Source: Candidatus Poribacteria bacterium
GTDB lineage: Bacteria > Poribacteria > WGA-4E > UBA9662
DNA: 5,193 bases
Direction of reading: 5' to 3'
NCBI GenBank assembly: GCA_002697225.1
Contig: NZUQ01000145.1
Coordinates: 14,234-19,426, forward strand
Below the pieces are notes generated by a model that ran no database searches, was not told where the DNA came from, and was given only the letters and a program-made list of their open reading frames with translations. Numbering within the stretch: the stretch's first letter is position 1; every line of letters starts with the position of its first letter. Below, one piece after another: positions 1 to 5,193 of this stretch. A program made the translations under genes and the position numbers.

Positions 1-447
1 ATTTTTCATAACAGTTTCAAGCATGTTTTTGGCGGAAGAAGTCATACCAATTCGCCGTTGGAAACGATCATACTTTACCGTTCTTTGGCCGACAATTTCG
101 GAAAGTCTTCCAGCTGCCACATGTGTTTGAAATTCCATTTGCCACAACCGATCTTTAGCAGTAATGTAACCTTGAACAAAATATAAATCGTGATCATTCT
201 CAGCAAAGACATGCGAAACCAATCGATCATCAATCAAAACAGTTACGGGAGCTTGAAGTCCATCAAGATTGAGCGTATAGACCTCTTCTAGACGTTCCGA
301 TTCTAAATTTTGCCAAAAACCATGGAATGGGTCGAGCAATTTACCGACAGGCGGAACCAAACCAATTCTTGTTGAACCAACAATTATTAAACCTATAGTT
401 AAAACCAAGGTCAGAAAAAGTTTAAGTTGGCGCATATACCGTCTCAT
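1..447 (-). CDS. Penicillin acylase family protein (Ntn hydrolase), N-terminal part, runs off the left edge
   Basis: This 149-residue fragment belongs to the penicillin amidase/acylase family. Members are made as one precursor of roughly 700-850 residues that cuts itself into alpha and beta chains and hydrolyses amide bonds of N-acyl compounds such as beta-lactams, acyl-homoserine lactones or other acyl amides. A basic start is followed by a hydrophobic stretch (about residues 9-24), a signal peptide or membrane anchor, so the enzyme probably acts in the periplasm or at the membrane. The family's alpha-chain hallmark lies at 87-120: DLYFVQGYITAKDRLWQME, then AAGRLSEIVG. The segment LLDPFHGFW (37-45) is typical of the long subtype. 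The catalytic Ser/Thr at the beta-chain start lies beyond the window, so activity and substrate cannot be judged. It starts 2 bases after the kinase stop, implying cotranscription. Met5 (codon 435-433), preceded by GAGACGG, is an alternative start. Family assignment is firm; substrate is unknown. Confidence 0.9.
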   Translation of the reverse strand, partial: MRRYMRQLKLFLTLVLTIGLIIVGSTRIGLVPPVGKLLDPFHGFWQNLESERLEEVYTLNLDGLQAPVTVLIDDRLVSHVFAENDHDLYFVQGYITAKDRLWQMEFQTHVAAGRLSEIVGQRTVKYDRFQRRIGMTSSAKNMLETVMKN

Positions 448-449
448 AT

Positions 450-1361
450 TTACGCAAAAGTCCCCAGAAATCCTTCTACGGTTTCCAAAGTTGGAAGGCC
501 GCTGCGCCCGCCAAGCGAGCAACAATTAATGGCTGCCACAGCCGATGCAAATTGAATTGTTCTTTCCGGAATCCAATCTTGAAGCAGTCCGTAGATGAAG
601 CCACCGTGGAATGCATCTCCTGCTCCAGTCGTATCAACAACATCAACAGGAAAAGCCGAGAACGCCGAAGTACTTTGATTCCACCTAGCAACACAACCTT
701 GATCCCCCAATGTAACGACAGCCATTTGCACACCAAAATCATACAGTCTTTGCACAACAATTTCCGGCGACACACCTGGCATCCATTTTTGAACTAGAAT
801 ATCAGACACAATCGCCACGTCAACAAATCGGAGCAGGTCTAGGAGAGATTCCTTATACCAAGTACCGTCAAAAACGACGCTAACACCTACTGACTTAGCC
901 CATTTAGCAGCCTGTATAGAAACCTGATTCGCATCATCCAAATGAAGTATTTTTGCTAAAGAAATCTTTTCCCGACTCGAGTCATTTAGATCTATAGATG
1001 TACACGTGGGATGACGAGTTGTAAAACAGCGTTCTCCAGTTTCTTGGTCTATCAAAACCAAAGTTGTACGTGACAACCTTCCCAACTCAACCTCCAATTG
1101 ACTAGTATCAACACCTTCTTCCTCAAACTCTTCTTTGATAAATCGGCCTTCAAGATCATCTCCTACCTTTCCAACAAAACTAGTAGAGATTCCCAATCGG
1201 GCTAGAGTAACCAGCGCAGTAGAGACAGGTCCTCCTGGTTGACGGAGATATTCAGTCGCACGAACACTTTTCCCAAAGGCAGGTAAATCTGGCACAATAA
1301 ACAAATAATCCACCGTACTCATTCCAATTCCAACAACGGTTGAAGGGTTACACTGAAGCAT
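450..1361 (-). CDS. PfkB/ribokinase-family carbohydrate kinase
   Basis: This 303-residue protein is a complete ATP-dependent sugar kinase of the PfkB family (usually about 290-340 residues), acting in the cytoplasm. The N-terminal substrate-side signature is visible at residues 40-75: a Gly-Gly turn (GGPVSTALVTLARLG) followed by FVGKVGDDLEGRF. The C-terminal signature DTTGAGDAFHGGF (243-255) carries the anion hole and the catalytic base Asp249. TLGDQG (217-222) fits the nucleotide-binding region. The exact sugar cannot be read from the sequence, because ribokinase, fructokinase, sulfofructose kinase and nucleoside kinase relatives share these motifs. The chosen start at 1361 follows the upstream stop by 10 bases and has an AAGAAG motif 5 bases upstream. 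In-frame ATGs at 1382 and 1409 would overlap the upstream gene, lack a ribosome binding site, and add residues ahead of the first beta strand (VVGIGMSTVDY). It is the middle gene of the leftward cluster. Family assignment is very secure; start is likely. Confidence 0.95.
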   Translation of the reverse strand: MLQCNPSTVVGIGMSTVDYLFIVPDLPAFGKSVRATEYLRQPGGPVSTALVTLARLGISTSFVGKVGDDLEGRFIKEEFEEEGVDTSQLEVELGRLSRTTLVLIDQETGERCFTTRHPTCTSIDLNDSSREKISLAKILHLDDANQVSIQAAKWAKSVGVSVVFDGTWYKESLLDLLRFVDVAIVSDILVQKWMPGVSPEIVVQRLYDFGVQMAVVTLGDQGCVARWNQSTSAFSAFPVDVVDTTGAGDAFHGGFIYGLLQDWIPERTIQFASAVAAINCCSLGGRSGLPTLETVEGFLGTFA

Positions 1362-1364
1362 ATG

Positions 1365-1373
1365 TTCTTCTTT
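1365..1373 (-). promoter_or_regulatory. Ribosome binding site of the sugar kinase, overlapping the upstream stop codon
   Basis: On the minus strand AAGAAG (1372-1367) ends 5 bases before the ATG at 1361 and shares bases with the TAA stop (1374-1372) of the SUMF1-fold gene. This arrangement is what decides the start at 1361 rather than the two upstream ATGs, and it suggests translational coupling. The motif is only a moderate match to AAGGAG. Confidence 0.5.
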
Positions 1374-2070
1374 AATCAACATCCATTGCACAACGAAAGC
1401 CAAAATCACTAAAAGTTTTTTCCGGTGCTAAACTGCTCCTAGATGCACAACGCGAATAACAGACCTTATGCCGCCAAGATCCACCACGAGCGACCTTTCG
1501 GCTACCATCTTCTGGCCCCTCAGGATTACGACATGGCGACTGGCGGTAATAATCTCCACTATACCAATCTGCACACCATTCATGTACACCTTCCGACATG
1601 TTGAACAAACCATAATTATTAGGCCCTTCACTACCAACGGGTTTCAAAATAGAATTCCTGCCACCATTACAATCAACGGGTAAATGGTCTCCAAACGGAT
1701 AATCATGGCCAACTAGGCCACCTCTTGAAGCCTTTTCTCGTTCCCCCTCCGTTGGCAACCGATACGTTTTTCCTGTTAGTTGGCTCAACCAAGAACAATA
1801 ATTAACAGCATCATACCAGCTTGTTCCAACAACCGGCTGATTCGGAATCTGAAACTCAGACATGTCCCACTGAGGTGGAGGATTATACTGAGTTACCTCC
1901 AAAAACACAGCGTATTCCCGCCTTGTAACTGGATATCTTGCGATCGCAAACGAATCGATCCATACCAAATGAACAGGCTTTTCAATCTTAGATCCCGTCT
2001 CGCTCCCCATGAGGAAATCACCTTCAGTAATGAGAATCATTTCTGGTTCAACAGGCAATAATTTAGGCAT
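1372..2070 (-). CDS. SUMF1/FGE-sulfatase-fold protein, lacking the canonical FGE cysteine pair
   Basis: This complete 232-residue protein is a single FGE-sulfatase (SUMF1) domain, a C-type-lectin-like fold. Hallmarks in order: MILITEGDFLMGS (11-23), IARYPVTRREY (43-53), PVVGTSWYDAVNYCSWL (79-95), YRLPTEGEREKASRGG (103-118), NNYGLFNMSEGVHEWCADWY (151-170), RGGSW (195-199), and FGFRCA (223-228). True formylglycine-generating enzymes, which oxidise the sulfatase active-site cysteine, carry GGS-x-x-C-x-x-x-x-C-x-R-Y-R. Here only seven residues separate GGSW from RCASR. Cys204 and Cys208 are present, but the first catalytic cysteine and its spacing are not. No sulfatase gene lies in the window, and no signal peptide is seen. 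It is therefore better called an FGE-fold family member of unknown substrate; relatives include metal-dependent oxidases, EgtB-like C-S bond formers and non-enzymatic modules. It is the first gene of the leftward cluster, and GGGAGGG upstream supports the start. Fold is certain; activity is unknown. Confidence 0.93.
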   Translation of the reverse strand: MPKLLPVEPEMILITEGDFLMGSETGSKIEKPVHLVWIDSFAIARYPVTRREYAVFLEVTQYNPPPQWDMSEFQIPNQPVVGTSWYDAVNYCSWLSQLTGKTYRLPTEGEREKASRGGLVGHDYPFGDHLPVDCNGGRNSILKPVGSEGPNNYGLFNMSEGVHEWCADWYSGDYYRQSPCRNPEGPEDGSRKVARGGSWRHKVCYSRCASRSSLAPEKTFSDFGFRCAMDVD

Positions 2071-2073
2071 TAT

Positions 2074-2081
2074 CCCTCCCT
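2074..2081 (-). promoter_or_regulatory. Strong ribosome binding site of the SUMF1-fold gene
   Basis: The minus strand reads AGGGAGGG followed by ATA and the ATG at 2070. The GGAGG core ends 4 bases before the start, slightly close but a very strong anti-Shine-Dalgarno match. It fixes the start and argues for a canonical Shine-Dalgarno-using bacterium. Confidence 0.75.
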
Positions 2082-2226
2082 GCTAATTGCCTCAAATCTC
2101 ATATTATCAAGAACAAAAAAATGAAGGAACTGTTTACAATAGAAATTTAGCCACATTTTGCTGATTATTTATTATATATTAGATTCATGGTTTTATGGGA
2201 TTGAATTATTATTCTAATTGTTCCAC

Positions 2227-2287
2227 CTAAATTTAAAACGCTCTATAAACGACAAGTATCAGCGTCATATAGAAACTTAAATTTTAG
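2227..2287. repeat. Imperfect inverted repeat upstream of the rightward operon
   Basis: The outer arms are CTAAATTTAA (2227-2236) and TTAAATTTTAG (2277-2287), complementary apart from one extra base. The inner arms are TCTATA (2242-2247) and TATAGA (2268-2273), exactly complementary. GAC (2251-2253) and GTC (2264-2266) can pair further in around a 10-base loop. The element ends 50 bases before the oxidoreductase start, so it could be an operator or a leader RNA hairpin. It is AT-rich, so chance symmetry is a real alternative. Confidence 0.4.
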
Positions 2288-2324
2288 TGTAAAATCCCCC
2301 CCAAACAAAACTAGAAATTCAAAC

Positions 2325-2328
2325 GGAG
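2325..2328 (+). promoter_or_regulatory. Ribosome binding site selecting the GTG start of the oxidoreductase
   Basis: GGAG at 2325-2328 lies 9 bases before the GTG at 2338, a usable spacing. A nearer ATG at 2331 is out of frame, only 2 bases from GGAG, and ends after six codons (stop 2349-2351). The GTG is therefore the real start. Confidence 0.65.
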
Positions 2329-2337
2329 AAATGAGCA

Positions 2338-3381
2338 GTGAAATCCTATAACGTTGGAATCCTCGGCAACTGCTGTACTCATGGTGCAGGCATTTGTAAT
2401 ATGCTAAACCAGCGAGAGGATACAAATGTTGTTGCGGCTTATGAAGGAAACTCACGACGAGCAAAAGAATTACAAAGTGTTTTTGGTCGACAACTATCAA
2501 GTTCATATCAAGAAGTAATGAATAATCCTGATTTGGACTTCGTTGCCGTTACCTGCGACCCATGTGATAAAGCAAATATAGTCGAACAGGCAACAACCAA
2601 GGGGTTACATATTTTGTTAAACAAACCGCTTTGCGATAGTTTGGAAAACGCCCATCGTATTATGACTGCAGTAAAGACGAATGGTGTCTGTTTTGTGTAT
2701 GATATTCCTATGGTTCGACTAATTCCAGCTTTTGCCAAACTCATAAACCAAGTTAACACCGGAGTACATGGAAAGATCATGGGATACTATCACCTGTTTG
2801 CTATGAATTTCCCCATGGATTTCGACCTGAAAACAACTTGGCCAGAAAGACTTGATCCACCTGAAAAGTCGGGTGGAGGAGAAATGACCAACATGGGATG
2901 CTACGCTATCGATTATGCGGTGTCCTTGTTTGGGAAACCAGTCAACATTACGGCAAAATGGCGAAAGACCTGGGATATATATCAAGCAGATGACGTGGAA
3001 AATTTCGGCCAGATCATTCTTGATTATAATGACTTTTTCGCCTTTCTTGATGTTGGTAAACAACAACTTAAAAAAGAACATAAACACAGCAATTTAATAA
3101 CCATAAATTTCGAACATAAAACAATTACCATCGATGCTAATGCTCAGGCCATCATTATCAATCACCTAATTCAGGACTACGAGGAATTCATTCAAGATGC
3201 CGTCGTCATCAATTCAGTAGAACAATTAATTAACGCAATTGAACACGACACGTATCCCACCAGTAACATTGAAAATGCTGTAGCCGCCACAGAAATCCTG
3301 ATGGCTACCTATCAATCCATTATTGAGAAACAACCCGTGACCTTACCACTAACTTCTGATAAGAATCCCCTGGTTTCATAA
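2338..3381 (+). CDS. Gfo/Idh/MocA-family oxidoreductase with a variant active site
   Basis: This complete 347-residue protein fits the NAD(P)-dependent Gfo/Idh/MocA family (usually 330-400 residues), whose members oxidise or reduce sugars, inositols and related polyols in the cytoplasm. The N-terminal Rossmann domain (about 1-120) opens with YNVGILGNCCTHG and continues with VVAAYEGNSRRAKEL, PDLDFVAVTCDP and GLHILLNKPL. The C-terminal alpha/beta domain begins around 125 and includes GGGEMTNMGCYAIDYAVSLFG (179-199). Oddities: the usual EKP motif is NKP (95-97, Lys96 kept), and the D-x-x-x-H/Y catalytic segment reads N185-M-G-C-Y189, replacing the usual Asp. Tyr at the second position is known in glucose-fructose oxidoreductase-like members. 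There is no export signal, unlike glucose-fructose oxidoreductase. Translation begins at GTG. It heads the rightward cluster, 35 bases before the enoyl-CoA hydratase. Family is secure; substrate and even catalytic competence are open. Confidence 0.92.
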   Translation: MKSYNVGILGNCCTHGAGICNMLNQREDTNVVAAYEGNSRRAKELQSVFGRQLSSSYQEVMNNPDLDFVAVTCDPCDKANIVEQATTKGLHILLNKPLCDSLENAHRIMTAVKTNGVCFVYDIPMVRLIPAFAKLINQVNTGVHGKIMGYYHLFAMNFPMDFDLKTTWPERLDPPEKSGGGEMTNMGCYAIDYAVSLFGKPVNITAKWRKTWDIYQADDVENFGQIILDYNDFFAFLDVGKQQLKKEHKHSNLITINFEHKTITIDANAQAIIINHLIQDYEEFIQDAVVINSVEQLINAIEHDTYPTSNIENAVAATEILMATYQSIIEKQPVTLPLTSDKNPLVS

Positions 3382-3416
3382 TTCTCGTTATTTAAAAACA
3401 AACAAGGAAACTATAA

Positions 3417-4193
3417 ATGCACCCAACAAACTCAGAAATTATTACTGAACAGAAAGATGGGATTGTGACCATCCGACTTAATCGACCGAGTGTACTGAAT
3501 GCTATCAACCGCCAAATGCTAGATCAACTTGACACTGAAGTAGCCCGCCTGCACCAAGACCCATCAGTACGAATTGTAGTTCTAACCGGCAGTGGCGATC
3601 GGTCGTTCTGTGTTGGAGCTGACCTGAATCATATTGCCACCTTTACACCAGAATGTATCCGGAAATGGGTAATTGACGGTAATCGTATGCTGAGTCGGTT
3701 GGCTAATCTTCACGTTCCAGTAATTGCCGCGATCAACGGATACACAATTGGTGGTGGACTGGAAACCGCTCTAGCGTGTGACTTGAGAATTGCGGATGAC
3801 ACATCAAGTTTCAGCCTACCAGAGATCACTCACGGTTGGTTTCCTGGCTGGGGTGGAACTAATCGCCTTCTCAACATAATCGGTGAAACAAGGGCCAAGG
3901 AAATGATCTTTCTCGGCGAAAGGATTGACGCAACAACTGCATTAAACTTTGGATTAGTCAACCGCATCTTTCCTGCAAAATCGCTGGCAACTGAAACTAC
4001 CAAAATCGCTGAATCTCTAGCCGAGAAGAGTCCAGTTGCAATTCAGGCAGCCAAAGCCGCTCTCAGCCGCACCCCACTGCCGGAGAATAGCTTTGAAATT
4101 AACTATGAGGCCTTAGCTTTATCAACCTGCTTTACAACACCTGAAGTTCAGCAGACACTACAAGCACTTCAAAATCGAAATAGCAAGGAATGA
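3417..4193 (+). CDS. Enoyl-CoA hydratase/isomerase family protein (crotonase)
   Basis: This complete 258-residue protein has the normal length for a single-domain crotonase, which hydrates trans-2-enoyl-CoA to 3-hydroxyacyl-CoA or carries out related acyl-CoA chemistry in the cytoplasm. Motifs include LNRPSVLNAIN (21-31), the oxyanion-hole segment SFCVGADL (63-70) with Ala68, and INGYTIGGGLETALACDLRIAD (106-127) with Gly113. FSLPEI (132-137) and GWGGTNRL (144-151) follow. Both glutamates used by true hydratases (rat Glu144 and Glu164) are present as Glu116 in GGGLE and Glu136 in PEI, so hydratase activity is plausible. LGERIDATTALNFGLVNRIFP (166-186) is typical of the C-terminal helical part. 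AAGGAA-like bases (3404-3409) lie 7 bases before the ATG. It is followed after 46 bases by a CoA-transferase, which could supply its CoA ester. Family is certain; the acyl chain is unknown. Confidence 0.94.
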   Translation: MHPTNSEIITEQKDGIVTIRLNRPSVLNAINRQMLDQLDTEVARLHQDPSVRIVVLTGSGDRSFCVGADLNHIATFTPECIRKWVIDGNRMLSRLANLHVPVIAAINGYTIGGGLETALACDLRIADDTSSFSLPEITHGWFPGWGGTNRLLNIIGETRAKEMIFLGERIDATTALNFGLVNRIFPAKSLATETTKIAESLAEKSPVAIQAAKAALSRTPLPENSFEINYEALALSTCFTTPEVQQTLQALQNRNSKE

Positions 4194-4227
4194 CTCATAG
4201 AAATGTTTAGCAAACTGACTAATTGAT

Positions 4228-4231
4228 GGAG
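4228..4231 (+). promoter_or_regulatory. Ribosome binding site of the CoA-transferase gene
   Basis: GGAG lies 8 bases before the ATG at 4240. An out-of-frame ATG at 4235 meets a stop after two codons, so 4240 is the start. The 46-base gap before this gene holds no terminator-like hairpin followed by T, which supports readthrough from the enoyl-CoA hydratase gene. Confidence 0.65.
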
Positions 4232-4239
4232 CGAATGAT

Positions 4240-5193
4240 ATGATTAAACCAATTATTACTGCTGAAGACGCTGCCCGAATGATTGAGAATGGAGATACAC
4301 TCGTCATAGGAGGTAGCGGCGCCGGTCATGCTATTCCTGAAAAACTAATCGAAGCTTTGGGGAATCGTTTTCAAGCTACGCTTCAACCACAAAGCCTAAC
4401 AGTGGTGCATATTAGTGGGATGGGGGACCAAGGAAGCAAAGGGTTAGGACATCTAGCTGATGCAAGGCTCATAAAGAGAGACATTGGAGGCCACTGGGGA
4501 ATGTCGCCACCAATGGCTAAGTTAGCTATTGAAAACAAAATAGAAGCCTATAATCTTCCCCAAGGAGCACTATCCTGTTTAATGCGTTGTATCGCTGCTG
4601 GTACACCAGGTTACGTTACCCACGTTGGATTGCATACTTTCGCTGACCCCCGAATTGAAGGAGGGAAACTGAACTCACTGACACAGGAAGACCTGGTAGA
4701 AGTCGTTAAACTTCGTGGTCAAGAATATTTGTTATACCACAGTTTCCCCGTCAACGCGGCTTTTATTCGCGGTACCACGGCTGACACCAATGGCAACATC
4801 TCTATGGAAGACGAGGTTGCCTATTTTGAGATGTTATCAATCGCACAAGCAGCAAAGAACTCTGGAGGAACAGTCATCGCTCAAGTCAAAAGAATAGTTG
4901 ATAAAGGTCAGATCAATCCGCGTCTGGTTAAGATTCCCGGTATATTTGTTGATGCGCTTGTCATTGACCCTGCACAGAAACAAACATACCAAATTGACTA
5001 TGATCCTACCCTCTGCGGCGAAAAACAAGACGGGTCGCTAAGTATGGAGAACCTACCTTTCGATGAACGCAAAGTGATTGTTAAACGTGCAGCCTTAGAA
5101 CTCTATCCCAATGCTGTGGTCAATCTGGGATTTGGTATGCCCTTTGGTGTTGGCCAAATTGCCGAAGAGAGCGGCGTGGCAGATCAAATCACC
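4240..5193 (+). CDS. Acetate/propionate CoA-transferase (Pct/YdiF type, family I), partial, runs off the right edge
   Basis: The first 318 residues match fused family I CoA-transferases (about 510-530 residues, alpha- and beta-like halves in one chain), which move CoA between acetyl-CoA and short acids such as acetate, propionate, lactate, acrylate or 3-ketoacids. The alpha half shows ITAEDAARMIENGDTLVIGG (6-25), KRDIGGHWG (79-87), YNLPQGALSCLMRCIAAG (104-121), THVGLHTFADPR (127-138), FIRGTTADTNGNISME (175-190) and AQVKRIVDKG (214-223). DERKVIVKRAALELYPNAVV (275-294) and NLGFGMPFGVG (295-305) open the beta half. In this family the catalytic glutamate follows very shortly after the last visible residues (ADQIT), just beyond the window, so it cannot be confirmed. 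Pct/YdiF-type members favour short-chain acids; the exact acid is not readable. It is the third gene of the rightward cluster, behind a crotonase, suggesting it activates an acid that the crotonase then processes. Confidence 0.93.
   Translation, partial: MIKPIITAEDAARMIENGDTLVIGGSGAGHAIPEKLIEALGNRFQATLQPQSLTVVHISGMGDQGSKGLGHLADARLIKRDIGGHWGMSPPMAKLAIENKIEAYNLPQGALSCLMRCIAAGTPGYVTHVGLHTFADPRIEGGKLNSLTQEDLVEVVKLRGQEYLLYHSFPVNAAFIRGTTADTNGNISMEDEVAYFEMLSIAQAAKNSGGTVIAQVKRIVDKGQINPRLVKIPGIFVDALVIDPAQKQTYQIDYDPTLCGEKQDGSLSMENLPFDERKVIVKRAALELYPNAVVNLGFGMPFGVGQIAEESGVADQIT

Larger units (their letters stand above)
2071..2337. promoter_or_regulatory. Divergent intergenic region expected to hold both operon promoters
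   Basis: This 267-bp gap separates two divergent clusters and is clearly more AT-rich than the flanking genes, so promoters for both directions must lie here or be shared. No convincing sigma70 pair was found. Weak candidates are TATAAA (2244-2249) and TAAAAT (2290-2295) rightward, and a GATAAT-like element leftward around 2115-2120; none has a good -35 at 17 bases. No coding sequence, tRNA or known riboswitch was recognised. It contains an imperfect inverted repeat (2227-2287) and a run of seven C (2296-2302). Confidence 0.5.

Noticed and set aside
1362..1409. Longer sugar kinase starting at 1409 or 1382.
   Set aside because: Neither ATG has a ribosome binding site, both overlap the SUMF1-fold gene, and the extra residues precede the normal first strand of the PfkB fold.
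1372..2070. Annotation as a true formylglycine-generating enzyme (sulfatase activator).
   Set aside because: The paired catalytic cysteines with FGE spacing are absent and no sulfatase is nearby.
2331..2351. ATG-initiated six-codon open frame overlapping the oxidoreductase start, a possible leader peptide.
   Set aside because: GGAG is only 2 bases from this ATG, too close for efficient initiation, whereas the spacing suits the GTG at 2338; the peptide has no attenuator-like composition.
2243..2506. Minus-strand 87-codon open frame spanning the intergenic region and the start of the oxidoreductase.
   Set aside because: It overlaps the conserved Rossmann motif coding region and its translation resembles no protein family; no ribosome binding site was seen.
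2719..3087. Antisense 122-codon open frame inside the oxidoreductase gene.
   Set aside because: It lies opposite a well-supported conserved gene, has no recognisable family features, and is best explained as a shadow frame.
4203..4226. Seven-codon open frame and a small TTAG/CTAA hairpin between the crotonase and CoA-transferase genes.
   Set aside because: Too short, with no ribosome binding site; the four-base stem with an eight-base loop and no T run is not a credible terminator.

Overview
This is a bacterial window of moderately AT-rich DNA, tightly packed with six protein genes and no RNA genes, mobile elements or CRISPR. Clear Shine-Dalgarno motifs (GGGAGGG, GGAG, AAGGAA) precede most genes. 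That argues against Bacteroidota, where such motifs are weak, but the sequence does not identify a phylum. The mix of a SUMF1-fold protein, a Gfo/Idh/MocA oxidoreductase and acyl-CoA enzymes would fit a free-living or host-associated environmental heterotroph; this is inference.

Layout: two three-gene clusters diverge from one AT-rich 267-bp intergenic region (2071-2337). The leftward cluster reads SUMF1/FGE-fold protein (2070-1372), PfkB-family sugar kinase (1361-450), then the N-terminal part of an exported or membrane-anchored penicillin-acylase-family Ntn hydrolase (447 to the left edge). Gaps are 10 and 2 bases, so this is almost certainly one operon. The rightward cluster reads Gfo/Idh/MocA oxidoreductase (2338-3381, GTG start), enoyl-CoA hydratase/isomerase (3417-4193) and the N-terminal 318 residues of a Pct/YdiF-type acetate/propionate CoA-transferase (4240 to the right edge). 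Gaps are 35 and 46 bases, each with a ribosome binding site and no visible terminator.

How the genes could work together: the rightward genes look catabolic. An NAD(P)-dependent oxidoreductase of the sugar/polyol type is followed by an enzyme that loads CoA onto a short carboxylic acid and a crotonase that hydrates or isomerises the acyl-CoA. The leftward cluster adds a sugar kinase and an enzyme able to cleave amide bonds outside the cytoplasm. A shared substrate, such as an N-acylated or acid-substituted sugar, is possible but not shown. Points worth a second look are the oxidoreductase active site, where two of the three usual catalytic positions differ; the SUMF1 protein, which lacks the paired cysteines of true formylglycine-generating enzymes; and an imperfect inverted repeat upstream of the rightward operon.
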